DNA of 64,000 nucleotides from Pollenia angustigena (lineage: Eukaryota; Arthropoda; Insecta; Diptera; Polleniidae), in assembly GCA_930367215.1 (NCBI GenBank), contig OV884059.1:14036945-14100944 (forward strand). Reading direction: 5' to 3'. The position numbers were made by a program, and so were the translations under genes. The notes below the pieces were generated by a model. It worked only from the letters and a program-made list of their open reading frames with translations, did not search any database and was not told the origin of the DNA. Positions within the stretch are counted from its first letter, which is position 1. Every line of letters starts with the position of its first letter. Shown here in pieces: positions 10,930 through 22,357 of this stretch.

Positions 10930-11430
10930 AATAAAAGGGGGAATGGACTGTGACAAGTAAAGGTTGAAAGTTCTTGATTGCCACTCATGTGGGAGTGTCC
11001 AAGGATGATTCCTTTGCTTCACAGTCAAAGCAGCTCACTACCTCCGGTTTTTACCAGGTATTCCCCGGGCAATGGCTTTAGAACACCCGTTCAGAGGCTA
11101 GCTAGAGTGAGAAGGCGGCTAAGTAACCTGAATGGTTGGAAGACGTCTCAGGTCAGTAGGAAGAACTTCTGAAACTTAGTTTCTGTAAAGTATCCTGATG
11201 GCTCGTTAAGGGCGTCTCAGGAAGTAGAAGGAACGCGGATAATCTCTGCCTTTGAAAAACTTTACAAATTGCCTGCCTGGAGGTTGCTAGCAGCCCCAGC
11301 ACCAGGATCGGATGCGGAAGCCTATAAGCTACCGCATCTTAAATAACACGTATTAATGAAACCTCAACTATATTTATGAGGGGCCCTATGCTCCTTATAG
11401 GATCGTCGGGAACATATATATATATATATA
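10930..11430. repeat. GC-richer island, probable retroelement UTR remnant
   Basis: The base composition is clearly richer in G+C than its surroundings, and the block ends with GGATCGTCGGGAACATATAT followed by a TA microsatellite (11413-11430). No domain could be read on either strand; the 64-codon frame at 10978-11172 is not recognisable. It looks like a decayed non-LTR element end. This is inference. Confidence 0.35.
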
Positions 11431-12109
11431 AAGACGAGTGGAAAAGTGTACTTTGTTTCATGTACAAGAAGTTTTTGTCAGTTTGTTATTGAAAGAAAAA
11501 GAAAAGGCATACAAAATGATTTAATGCTGCAAAACAACAGTTTTATTATGTGAACACGAATGCAGTTTAAAAAGATAATTGAAGAAAATTACTGCAGCAA
11601 ATGCTTTATAATATGGATGAGGTCTAAGGGGTGTTTTTTTAAAAGCATATGGGCATTTCCCCCGAAAGGTCCACCGCAACAAAAAAATTATAAGTTCTTG
11701 AAAAGACTTTGTTTAATCATATTTTAACAGGAAAACAATCAAATTTAATAAAAGTAAAAAAAATTTATATTTATTTATAACCCATTTCAAGATTTATGAA
11801 TACAAAGTGGAACAAGTGCAACTTTTCTTATTTGGATATTTCTATTGTACGTTTTGCTACGATAACAGTTCTTTAAGAGATACATTATGCATTGACTTTT
11901 TCTCTCTAAAACCTTTCGGAAGGTACAAAGAGTCAAAAATGAATGCACAAGAAACTATGCTATTGCAAATAACTGTAATTTTTTTCTTTGTATTATCTCA
12001 TATATCGATGTCATGTGCGACATTTTCTATCAATGCGTCGAAAGTAAAAGTAGAAAGCTCATCAAATTACCAGGCCAAACAGATTTTTTATTATATTAAA
12101 ATAAAAAAA

Positions 12110-12200
12110 AAAAATGTTCATGTTTGTAAAATTCCTTTCTTCATGAAAATAATTTAATGAAAATTAAATTTGATGAACTAAAGCCTAATTGAAAATATTA
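12110..12200 (+). repeat. SINE family S1, 5'-truncated copy
   Basis: It carries only the body: TTCATGTTTGTAAAATTCCT, TTCATGAAAATAATTTAATG, AAATTTGATGAACTAAAGCC. The same body follows a tRNA-like head at 12575-12785 and, on the minus strand, at 56090-56290. Confidence 0.55.
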
Positions 12201-12292
12201 AAAATTTGGATTAAAAACCATAAATAGTTCAACAAAATAACCACAATACTGATTATTGTTAAAGCTAATGCACGAGCTCTATGTATTCATTT

Positions 12293-12640
12293 GTCCTTCA
12301 AGTTGTGCTGAAAAAAGGTCAACAGAAAAAAGAACGACAAAAATGAAAAAACAAAACAAATGTACTTTCGACTTCAAGAAGAATTCTTGACAAAAGTACG
12401 AGAAAACAGAAGTAAAGGAAAAAAAAACACGTAAAATCAATTAAAAATGGATAATCATTCAGAAAAGCAAATTTCGATCTACCAAAGGTTAAAATACAAT
12501 TTGGTTTAAGGATTGATGTTTGACTATTGACGTCAGCGGTCGTCGATGGCTGCGAGTGCAAGACGGCAAATCCATCTGAGGAGATCGAGTGGTTGCGATC
12601 GAAACATGTCATGGTAACCTGCCGGCCGGGGTTCGAGCCC
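12293..12640. repeat. Dispersed repeat, inverted partner at 42597-42925
   Basis: The stretch from GTCCTTCAAGTTGTGCTG to CATGGTAACCTGCCGGCC is repeated in reverse orientation at 42597-42925, about 30 kb away. Both include the tRNA-like head of SINE S1 at one end. The 97-codon frame on the minus strand is not recognised as a protein. Confidence 0.65.
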
Positions 12641-12785
12641 CAGCCACGTCAAGAATGAAAGATTATCAATAACAATTTTAATTAATTTTCATGTTTGTAA
12701 AATTCCTTTCTTCATAAAAATAATTTAATGAAAATTAAATTTGATGAACTTAAGCCTAATTGGAAAAATTTGGATTAAAAAAAAA
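12575..12785 (+). repeat. tRNA-derived SINE, family S1
   Basis: An A-box-like GATCGAGTGGTTGCG is followed about 45 bp later by GGGGTTCGAGCCCC, a near-perfect pol III B box with a T-stem-like inverted arm. The AT-rich body (CATGTTTGTAAAATTCCTTT to GATGAACTTAAGCCTAATTG) is shared with 12110-12200 and 56090-56290. It is most simply a pol III-transcribed retroposon rather than a functional tRNA, because acceptor stem pairing is absent. Confidence 0.6.
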
Positions 12786-12989
12786 TTTCTGTAAAATAGC
12801 AAGATTTGTGATCTTGGTACTTATATAAAGTTGTTCACGTGCGACAACGTAAGTGTGAAAATTAATAATTTGAAAATAATTTTTTATATATGTAAATGAT
12901 TTATTTATGTTAATATATACATTTCAATCTAGATGAGCAAAAAAAGCACTAAATTTTAAAAAATAAAGCCATATTCTAGCCATTAACAA

Positions 12990-13620
12990 TGATATGCGAT
13001 ACGGTGAGATTAGACTTTAAATGACGATGCTATATATGTATATGAAACAAAAAGGGCTGAATTTAGGGCGTGGCTAAAACAATTTCTTAAAGTTTTTCAA
13101 ACTTAATAAATATACCTTTTATTTCAGGGCGTGACTGATGAAAATATTATTGCTTGCATTGGCTTCTACCTGATTTAATGTAGTATGTGTGTGAAAAAGA
13201 AAAAAGGGGCTTAATTTGTAGGCGTGTCATAAAAGTGGGAATATTAAAATCTATACATACGTAGTTTTAGAAGGACTTCCTTGGCACGTAAAAATATTGG
13301 ACATTTGGGGGAAGGATCCGAGATGGCATAAGTGGCGCCCAGAATTTGAGGTCGGATTAAAAAGTAACTAAAGACAAAAATTAAGCCACTATCAAGCCTA
13401 TATATATATGATGAGATCGGACTTTAAATGGCAGCGCTAATTATAAAAAACCAAAAGGGCTGTATTTTGGGGCGTGGCAAAAAAAAAAAAACGTTTCCTG
13501 TTTTAGAAACTTCTTTCATTCAAGGGGGTGACTGGCACATCTTTTTTTTTTTGTATGGAGGTCGACCCGGTCTAATCAACATATCTGTATATCATGATGG
13601 AAAAAATGCATGTGCGACAG
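12990..13620. repeat. Degenerate tandem repeat with GGGCGTGGC motif
   Basis: At least two diverged units (about 13000-13160 and 13410-13620, with a partial one between) share GAGAT(T/C)(A/G)GACTTTAAATG, AAAAGGGCTG, GGGCGTGGC and GGCGTGACTG/GGGGTGACTG in the same order. No coding potential. Confidence 0.5.
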
Positions 13621-14049
13621 ATCACGTGCGACAGCGATTAAAGCTAAAAAAAAAAAGTATACATTATTTTTATTTTAAATGACAGCCATATTTAAGAGAC
13701 ATAAGTGCATAACATTCTACAAATTTCTGCATTCAAATATTGCCTCAGGTTTCGCTGAAATCGGCATTCGAAAAAATGGCCAAAAAACCCACTTCTGTTT
13801 TCGTCACGTGCAAATGCCTTGTTTTTTTGCAATTTTCTTAAATACGAAACAATTTATCAAAATGAACAATAGCACCAATTATATATAGGGCTAATAAAAA
13901 GCTATAACTTGAATCTATTGCCAACATAAATATACGTTTTATTTTGACTTTTTTTTAGCTTTAAATGTGTACGATGGTCACGTTCGACATGATGGAAATG
14001 CCCATATAATTTAATAAATAAAACACAGCGTTTTTAATGGAATGATCAA

Positions 14050-15160
14050 AATTTTTACTTTATTAGATCACAAATTTCATGGCATTTTATGTTTAAAAAT
14101 AAATTCTGTCATAAGGCCTTCGCTATTGAGTTTTGTACCACTTTTTCGAGCATAGCCGGTCTTATTTTGTCAATAGTGAGCTGCATATTGCCTTCTTAAT
14201 GAGCAATCGTAGCTGGTTTATCAGCATTGACCAGAGATATGACGTATCCTACGTAGCCGTCTTGTTGGAACCATTTCTCCTCCAAATCATTTGCAATGAC
14301 ATTCGATATATAAAAATTTCGAATCATTTGTCTGTAGCGTTCGCCACACCCAGAGAAAAAAACACGTTTGAATATGGTCACCTCCAAAAAAACTATTTTT
14401 AAAGAAAATTGCAAACAAATTTTGTTCAATTTAACCATATTATTGTCCCCTGCAACCATATTATGGTTAAATTAGACCTCCATCAAGAAGCCACAATCAT
14501 ATTATGGTTGTCTCGAAACAAGTTATGGTTAATAATAACTTAAATATGTTTAACACTTCTAATAGCATGGTTGGTTTTCAACCAAAGCATGTTGCTCTTC
14601 GAAAAGATAAAAATACTATTGTCAGTTTAGTAACAAATAATTGTCATATTTAACTATTACATGTTTAAAAGCAACCATAATATGGTTGTTGCTTCTTGAT
14701 GGAGGACTTATTTAACCATAATATGGTTGTAGGGGAAAATAATATGGTTAAATTAAACATATTATGTTTAAAATTTTCTTTAAAAATAGTTTTGTTGGAG
14801 GTGACCATATTAAAACATGTTTTTTCTCTGCGTGAATGCGCGGTTATGTTAGCAACGGTTTCGGATTTAAAGACAAATTGGCCGACGACGCATTCGGCAC
14901 ATGTAAACCCCACCAAACAGTGATTTTTTCGCGATGTAATGGAGTCTCATGAGGATTGTGCTCTCCCTAAAAACGACAATTCTACTAGAAATGAGTCAAA
15001 CGCACTTCATTGCTATGACAGATGTAGATGGATATGTAGAAGGCCATAAGCACCACGACCCAGATTATCTTTTTTGCAGCCTGTGTATCTTTTTGCCATG
15101 CCAGTTTAAGGTAACGTTTAAAGCGAATTACCCTGCCTAATGAAAGATAATAAATTCCAG
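14050..15160 (-). pseudogene. Decayed mariner-like transposase, interrupted by a MITE
   Basis: Read on minus, the right part (14837-15050) gives pieces such as ITVW and VGQFVFKSETVANITA, and the left part (14100-14345) gives GERYRQMIRNFY, DLEEKWFQQDG and NADKPATIAH. These correspond to the V-T-V-W, RYR-M and WFQQDG segments of a common insect mariner/Tc-type transposase. Stop codons and frameshifts are frequent. A 487-bp inverted-repeat element splits the gene just before GERYRQM. The aspartate in WFQQDG, part of the DDE/D catalytic set, is retained, but the gene cannot make a full product. Confidence 0.7.
14347..14833. mobile_element. Inverted-repeat MITE rich in AACCATATTATGGTT-like palindromes
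   Basis: The ends CACCCAGAGAAAA and (reversed) CACGCAGAGAAAA continue as about 65-bp inverted arms (ATATGGTCACCTCCAA then ACTATTTTTAAAGAAAATT). The interior has six or more copies of short palindromes of the type AACCATAATATGGTT. It interrupts the decayed mariner gene. No clean target duplication was found. Confidence 0.65.
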
Positions 15161-16479
15161 TTACAGACGGTACCTAAACATGAGCGGAAGGCGAAACGTT
15201 TTCTTCCGCTTAGCTTTTGCCCACATAAAAGAAATAAAAAGAAGAGAAAAAACCGCTAGATTGACGAAAAATAGCTAAATTTACATTATTTATTAACAAA
15301 GCGGCCAACTTCACTATTAAACGCGCTGTTAAAATCGGATTTGCCAATTGTAAAGCGTTGACGACGCGCTTTTTATGGATGCTTCATACAAATTGTACGG
15401 GCATGAGAATTTTTGACAGCTAGAAGACGCTTTAGGTAGGGCGAAAAAGTTCGGCCTGGTAGTCCACAAGGCGTGGCAACTGCAGAGCAGATGCTCTGAA
15501 ATTTCGTCATCAACCTAACAAAATCTTCATACCTTGAAACTAAGATTACCCATTATAAACTGATGGCATTTAAGCCCATAGTGCCACGTTAAAAGGCCAA
15601 CGAGTAGCCTAAGTTCCCCTCTCACAAGCAGAAGCTCTGCCACGGGACAAGGTCATAAATCTCTTGGACTGTCTCAACCCAGAAATGGACGTCCATGTGT
15701 TAAGAAATTCACGTTCGGACCATGATTACATCGTCCCCTTCTTAAGACCGACAGTAATGCCAAAGGTTAAGGGCCTATAAATGGACGGGAGTATGACAGC
15801 TTGTTTTACATTTATCGTTATCGGAAGTTCTTTATGTCAAAAAAAACCCTTAACCCCCGGAAATTTTAAAGCACGTTGCATTTTAAAATTAGCCATCATA
15901 TTAGAGTATATTCTTACAGCCTGTTCATCGATTTCGAACGTTAACGTTCGCATAGAAAATTATATTTAAAACAAAAACAAAATTCGAAAATTTGTTTTTG
16001 TTTTAACTAGACTACGCTTTAGTTTAAATCAAATCTTTAGGTTAAACTATAATTTAGGTTAAACTATATATTTAGGTTAAGTATATGTATGTATATACAA
16101 ATAGAATCTGCGAATTTAGTTCTCATGGTGAGTGTAACGTTTATTATACAAATTTTCATATCCAAGTAAGCATTTTTGCTGGAAATCAGGTGCAAAACAA
16201 TTCATATTTGAATACGAAAATCGCATGTTTGATAAAAAAAATTTTTAAATTTTCTGCGATGACGATTTTTGCGGTATTGATAAAAAAGTTTGTAGGTATA
16301 GTTATTGAATTTTTAGTCAACAACCAAGTTTATTGAGTCAATAAAAAAAGTTGTTGCTCAAAATTTTTTTTTTTAACAAAATGTTTACGTGATTTGTTAA
16401 AATAAATTGTTGAAAATGTTGAATAAATCAAACAAAATGTTTATTGAATCTTTATTTATTAATGATGATGTGCTTAGTT
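15161..16479. other. Mixed decayed repeats
   Basis: About 15165-15240 has one end similar to the MITE at 60597 (CGGTACCTAAACATGAGCGG). About 15917-15990 is a fragment of a family with CGAACGTTAACGTTCGCAT and AAAACAAAAACAAA, also at 37795-37840, 41085-41175 and 52590-52640. 15300-15780 is GC-richer and may be a retroelement remnant. No gene is supported. Confidence 0.35.
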
Positions 16480-16640
16480 CCCAATTTTTTTTTCTTTCTA
16501 AATAAATACGCTAAAATTTATTATGGAGGGATAAGCTTGTTCCTATGTGCATTTCTCTGGTTGCTTAGGCCAGATCATCAGGAAACCTTTTTCCAAAGAC
16601 ATTGGCAAAACTAAATATGTTATGCAAATAAAATTGTAAA
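16480..16640 (+). repeat. Repeat family F1, diverged copy
   Basis: It shares TTCTCTGGTTGCTTAGGCCA, GATCATCAGGAAACC and AATTTATTATGGAGGGATAA with the copies at 6885-8005, 29300 and 39310. Confidence 0.5.
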
Positions 16641-17184
16641 GCAAATGAGACTTTACAAATGGAAAAGAGTTGTAAAAATGCTGTGTTTACTTTGATTCAA
16701 ATATTTTTTTTATTGAATATGTAGACATCTTTAATTATTTCATTATTAAATATGTTTTATTGAATGCTATTTTGCAAAGTGTAAATTTGATAAATTTTTT
16801 CATTGAATCAAACAAAAAGTTTATTGACTTTAAATTTTATTTTCAACAAACTGTGTTGTTAAAAATTTTCTTGAGATATTTTTTTCTGTGTTATAAAAGA
16901 TTTTTATTTTTTCTGTCTTCTAAAACCACGCTACAGTTCGCAAATCTTAAGATATTTTAATAAAATTTCGCACACTCACTTATATTTGCACAAGGACGAA
17001 CTTTTTTTTAATGATTTTGATAAGAATCCGCAAATTTTTTGATATCTTTCTCATATTTGGTAAATAGAAACCAATTACGCCACACAATCATGGTGCTGAG
17101 TTTAAATAAATTCGCTCCTGTTTTAGGCATATTTTCCCGATTTTTTTTAAATACAAGAATTTATGAACCATTGAGTAGTCAGTG

Positions 17185-17290
17185 CTGTTGGTGTAGTAGC
17201 TAAATTGTGGACTCTGAAACCGATAGGACCCGGATTCGATTCCTGGCTCGCTCGAGCGACAAACAAAAACAATTTTCAAAAAGAAATAAT
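17185..17290 (+). repeat. tRNA-derived SINE, family S2
   Basis: An A-box-like TTGGTGTAGTAGCTAAATTG and, about 30 bp further on, GGATTCGATTCC (B box consensus GGTTCGANTCC) are spaced as in a tRNA gene. The acceptor stem does not pair and the 3' part is unrelated to tRNA. A second tRNA-like patch (GCGCAGTGGTATCGCAACGG) is at 17447-17466 without a B box. Confidence 0.5.
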
Positions 17291-18009
17291 TATATCTTTA
17301 CATCCTCAACTATCGGTTGGCTTGAGCGAACTAATGAAAGTAATTTCTGTTCTAAAGCACTTCAAATCTTGTCGTTTGGATTCAGCAGTAGGTCTCGTCA
17401 TGTATTCTAAGAATATGCAACACACCTAATTACGCATGAGTGGAAGCGCAGTGGTATCGCAACGGACATTCAGTGTCTATGTGAGCTGGCGAATAAAGTC
17501 GGCTGCCACCTTTACCTAACCGAAAATAGCATTAAGTAGGCTTGTTCGACTATTTTGAACCCAAGTCGACTTCGGAACCATACAAATTTCGGACCCAAAT
17601 AGGTGTAGGATATTATTCTTACCTTCATTGACTTTTCTACAGCTGAAAATAGTGGTACTGTTATCAGTTATTTCTGCTATTTCTACTGACATTTTTTTAT
17701 GAGTGTAAACAAGCGCTTGAAATTGATGAAAATCTCATCGGTTCTAAAGTGAGGGTGAAGAAATCTAAAACAAAAACTGCAACAAATGCAAATATTGCTA
17801 GTATGTTATACAAATGTTAATAAAAATTATAATTTAATGAAGCTCTTTTTAGGAATGACTTTTATGAAACTGTTTCATAGATTCTATAAAATGTTTCATT
17901 ACCTGACGATTTATTGTTTCTGTAAAGAGTTTTATTAATTCTATGAAGCTTTTCATAAACATTGACTGTAACGAAACCTGTTTTATAGATTTTATTAGGA
18001 GTGTCATTG

Positions 18010-18160
18010 GCTGAACTCCAAATAATCACCCCTATCGTGAATAACAAGTGGAATTTTTGTTCCCATGAAATTTTCATTCCCCTCGAAGGGAAAAAAGCAA
18101 TCGTGACTCTCATGTGAAAAAATTCCACGCTATCAGTTCCAGTGAATGTAAAAAAAGAAG
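18010..18160. repeat. Repeat family F2, fragment
   Basis: AATCACCCCTATCGTGAATA and the following AATTTTT(C)CCC stretch recur at 19240-19505 (reversed) and at 36770-36970. It is non-coding. Confidence 0.45.
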
Positions 18161-18868
18161 AAAGATTAAAAAAATTAAAAATCAATGAAATTTTTGTTCA
18201 CAAATAAACAAGTACCTATAGGTACTCTGCGGGAATTTTGTGTCAATTGGTCCAACAGACTGGTCCTGGGAGTTGTGAAAATAGAACAGGTACAAAAAGA
18301 AAGAACTAATGAACAGTGAAAGGAGAACCAATTATGTAACTGGTTTATGAAGAACAAAGAGGTAGAAAAAGTAATGAATTACAGTACAGTCTTCACCGGT
18401 GGTGTGATAAATTTTTTTTGGACTTTCTAAAATTTGGGGCTTGAATTTAATTATAGGACTTGTTTTATTGAAATAATACTACATCGTATTGAAATAATAC
18501 TTCATTTTAGTCACTGTCACTAAACATGTCCATTGAGAATAGATGTGTGACTGGTCAAATGGTGTCAATTGACCCCCTCCAATGACAACCCCATGTAAAA
18601 GTGATAGGTCTTATTCATAGAAAGTGTTAAAACTAGAACCGGTCTCTACCACCGAAGTCCTATCACGGGACTACTTTGGTGTCAGTTCGCTTCCCTCTAG
18701 GGTATATTTTAAAGAAACCTTAAAATAATAAAGCAAAATATTTAGTACTGTAGGGATAGTTTGATTACGTTAGTTTTTTTGCACTTTTTAAATTAAATTT
18801 AGTAAAATATTTTTCAAAATTCTGCCACCAAGTCAATCGAAAGCTTTACAAATCCACAGGCAATCGAC

Positions 18869-19163
18869 CTGGGGGGTTACCGCGTATTTCGATTCGAAAG
18901 AAATCATTTACGGATTCGAACAATTTGTACTGTGTATTACGATTTTCGTAATATTTGTTTTTCACACTTTATTGAAAACAAAAAATCATTTTCTTAAAAG
19001 AGACTCTCTATTACGAACAAAAATTGTTCATCAAATTTCCCATTTTTTAAAAAATACAACCTCCGTCATCGTTTCGAACGATTACGAAAATCGTAATACA
19101 CAGTACAAATTGTTCGAATCCGTAAATGATTTCTTTCGAATCGATATACGCGGTAACCCCCCT
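18869..19163. mobile_element. MITE with about 82-bp inverted ends
   Basis: The ends GGGGGGTTACCGCGTAT(T/A)TC and onward to ATTACGATTTTCGTAAT are nearly perfect inverted copies. It lies between the arms of the foldback element. A diverged relative occurs at about 41460-41570 (AATACACAGTAC). The superfamily is unknown. Confidence 0.6.
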
Positions 19164-19239
19164 GTTGTTTTGCATTTTGTTGAGCAATATATCGGCTTGT
19201 GCCTTATTAATTTTATTAACCCTTAATATTCGATTTATA

Positions 19240-19505
19240 GGAGGAGGTACTTACATACGTGTTCTGTTCCCTAGCAAAAATAAAGTGAGAAAATCTAAGG
19301 GAAATGTGAAAAAATTACGAGGGAAAACATTTTTCACGATAAGGGGAATTTTTTCCCGTGAACATTTTTTCACGTTATTATTCTCCTTTGAATTACATTT
19401 TTTCATGGGAGTTGATCATGATCGCAAATATGTGAAAAGGGGAAAAATTACGAGGGAAAAATTATTCACGATAGGGGTGAATATTTTCATAAAAACTGTG
19501 TGAAA
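19240..19505 (-). repeat. Repeat family F2
   Basis: It shares CCTCGTAATTTTTCCCC, CATGAAAAA and CACCCCTATCGTGAATA (read on minus) with 36770-36970 and 18010-18160. The 125-codon frame covering it is not a recognisable protein. Confidence 0.5.
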
Positions 19506-19934
19506 TTCGATATGGAAGACCGAAAAAAATAAAAATCTTTTGTAATGGTTACGGAAGACAAAAAAAAAAAATTAAAATCTTTTGTAATGGTTATAGAAGC
19601 CCAAAAAAACAAAAACAAACTATTACGGCCCTAGAGGGAAGCGAACTGACACCAAAGTAGTCCCGTGATAGGTCTTTGGTGGTAGAGACCGGTTCTAGTT
19701 TTAACACTTTGTATGAATAAGACCTATTACTTTTACATGGGGTTGTCATTGGAGGGGGTCAATTGATACCATTTGACCAGTCACAAATCTATTCTCAATG
19801 GACATGTTTAGTGACAGTGACTAAAATGTAGTATTATTTCAATACGATGTAGTATTATTTCAATAAAACAAGTCCTAGAATTAAATTCAAGAACGAAATT
19901 TTAGAAAGTCCCAAAAAAATGTATCACACCACCG

Positions 19935-21678
19935 CACAGTAGCGCCCGTAGAGCAAACGAGGTTGCAAAAATCAAAATTTTCATGAGCACCGACGAAGTT
20001 TTGAATAAACTCATGTTATAGGAAACTTTTCAACGATTTCAAATCTGCCACTCTTAATAATATCACATTTTTAGTTTAGAAGATATAGCCGTTCAAAGTT
20101 GACCGACTTTCGGTTTTCAAAAAAACACACAATTTTTAGTAAATTTGTTGCGATTTCAGGTGTAATATCACGAAAAATAGGTAACGAATCGCCTTATTTT
20201 TTGTTTGTATTGATTGATGCATTTATTAAATGTGTAATGATAAAAAAAAAATGAACTGTTTGCTTTGTGTTTCTCCTGGTAAATCACTATTTAAAAACTA
20301 TCCGTTTTTTCACTATTTTTCAACTTTGACGGAAAATAACAAAAATCTATATTTTTCTATATTTGCCATATTTGCAAAATCTGTTCTTTGATTATTTCTT
20401 TACATAATTCAAAAATTTTATCTGCCCGTACGTGCCCGTTTGGCTTCTAGAGGTAAAAAAGGTTAAAAAGACATGGTTGCCATACTAATATTGCGGTTTA
20501 ATAAAATTCTTTAATTTGGCCCCTACAGCGCGTAGGATGCTCCTAGATGGGTCAAATGTATGACCAACCCCACTTTATTATTTATTGCCGAATTTCGGTT
20601 TTTTTAGTTATTTCAATAAACTAAACCATTTTTGAGTTACGCGAATATATGCTGTGCAGCGCCTTACATTTTCGAAATAACGGTATATCTTGAAAACAAG
20701 AGCTAATTTAAAAAAACGGTTAGCACCACTGAATTCAGCGTCCCCAATTAGGGTGAAATGCCAGGTGCGCGGCTGGTCTGTTTTTTGCAACTTGCACAGT
20801 GTACTTATTGCTCAAAATTACAATATTAAAATTCTATTTTAATATTATTTTTTTAAAGGTTGCGAAAGGAAAAAAATCATATCTTAAAAAAAAAAAAAAC
20901 ACCTCCTTCAAAGTTTCAGAATTTTTAAAGAACAGTTTGAGGTATTATACAAAAAAAAATCAGCCAAATAAAAAAATAGGTTTTTGACTTAGTCCGTTTT
21001 TAAAATTTAACATTTTGCAGATATTACATTTTTCAAAAAAAAATTTATTTTTTCAATATATGGTTTGTAGCCCCAAGTATTCTCTTTAAAATGACATTAA
21101 AATCATCTTCGTATGTCAAGTAGTTTTCGAGTTATTGAAGAAATAAGCTCAACACATTCGGCTAATTCGGCGAAATTATGACATTTTGAGTATGACATAA
21201 CTTTTGAAAAAAAAATTTTAAAATTTTTTTTCGTTCATATATGTTCCTTATAAGATAAAAGGAACATTCTCACCAAATTTCATTAAAATCGGAAGGGGTC
21301 GTGTCCCACTCTTGGTCGTTTTGACATGGAATTACCCATATACCGAAAATACAGAAAATTGAAAAAATAAATTTAAAAAAAAAAAATTTTTTTTTTTAAT
21401 TTGTTGGGTAATAATTTAGAACCCTAAAGAAAAAAAAAATAAAAACAATCTAAAAATGTAAAAATAATTTTTTTTTAGGTACCATAAAATTGATTTTTCT
21501 ACTAATTTTAACTTTGATAACCCATAAGTAGGCCCCTACACAGCGTAGCACCCTTTTCAAATGCACATTTCATAGGCTGAACAGTTATCTATCATATGCT
21601 GTTTAAACTGTTCAATTACCTTATTCGGTTCAAAAGATATGATTTTTGCAACGAAAAAACTCAAATGGCGCCACTGTG
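19935..21678. mobile_element. Non-autonomous Transib element, TSD CACCG
   Basis: The ends CACAGTAGCGCCC and (reversed) CACAGTGGCGCC match the full Transib element at 46781-50129 over about 540 bp at one side and 330 bp at the other. They are flanked by perfect 5-bp duplications CACCG (19930-19934 and 21679-21683). The transposase gene is gone except for the last few bases before its stop, and is replaced by about 870 bp (20480-21345). Parts of that filler (20480-20790) also occur at 31735-31830 and 32280-32470. It would need transposase supplied in trans. Confidence 0.9.
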
Positions 21679-21859
21679 CACCGTTGAAGACTGTATTGTA
21701 ATTCATTCTTTTTTCTACCTTTTTGTTGTTCATAAACCAGTTACATGATTGGTTCTCCTTTCACTGGTCATGAGTTCTTTCTTTTTATACCTGTTCTATT
21801 TTCACAACTCCCTGGACCAGTCTGTGGGACCAATTGACACCAATTTCCCGCAGGGGGTT

Positions 21860-22357
21860 ATCAAAGACCAAAAAAATATTGGATTTTTGTAATAATTATT
21901 CAGAGAGCAAGTTTTAAAAATTCGTGATAAATTATTATTTCAGGATTTTTTCAAATACTGGTTATAACTGTTATGTCCCTGATTATTACAGTTCAAATTA
22001 AAGCTCTTGAAATTTTATTCTTGAAGGATGAAGGATAAAGCTCTTGAAATTTTATTCTTGAAGGATTATGGGGATTATTTCGCATGTGTATTCTAAGTTA
22101 AACTACAATTTATAAATTGTTATAGTTGAAATTATGCCTGCATTTTAAACTATAGTCTAGCTTTAATTTATAATTTGTTTTTATTCTATTCTAGTCTACA
22201 TTTAAGAGCAGTTTTGCAATTTCTCGCTAACAAAATTCTGTTTGCGCAACGTGGTTCTCTCTTAATTTTCTTTGTTTTGAATTTAAACTACAAAAACTTC
22301 AAGTTGTTTTTGTACTAATTTTCAAGCAAATTGTTTGCTGCTTAATACACACACAAG
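21860..22357. other. AT-rich, short tandem duplication only
   Basis: A 40-bp unit (AAAGCTCTTGAAATTTTATT ...) is duplicated at 22011-22069, followed by an AGTCTAGACT-type patch. No gene. Confidence 0.4.

Larger units (their letters stand above)
18222..21859. repeat. Large foldback element with a Transib copy in its right arm
   Basis: The left arm 18222-18705 and the right arm 19632-21859 (after removing 1,749 bp of Transib plus one target duplication) are inverted copies of about 480 bp. Both arms start CTGCGGGAA on their own strand and end near CCCTCTAGGG. Matching landmarks are GGTCCTGGGAGTTGTGAAAA / GGTCCAGGGAGTTGTGAAAA and AACCGGTCTCTACCACC. The inner segment (18706-19631) holds a MITE and an F2 copy. 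No ORF and no certain target duplication were found. Confidence 0.75.

Noticed and set aside
12319..12612. 97-codon frame on minus
   Set aside because: It lies inside a dispersed repeat, and the partner at 42.6-42.9 kb does not keep the frame.
12636..12650. tRNA gene at the GGTTCGAGCCCC motif (also 17240 and 56223)
   Set aside because: B boxes are good, but acceptor stems do not pair and the sequences are repeated with SINE bodies.
14440..14770. SRF (CArG) sites in CCATATTATGG motifs
   Set aside because: There are seven A/T bases between CC and GG instead of six, and all lie within a MITE.
19126..19503. 125-codon frame on plus
   Set aside because: It runs through a MITE end and repeat F2; composition is low complexity and no family is recognisable.
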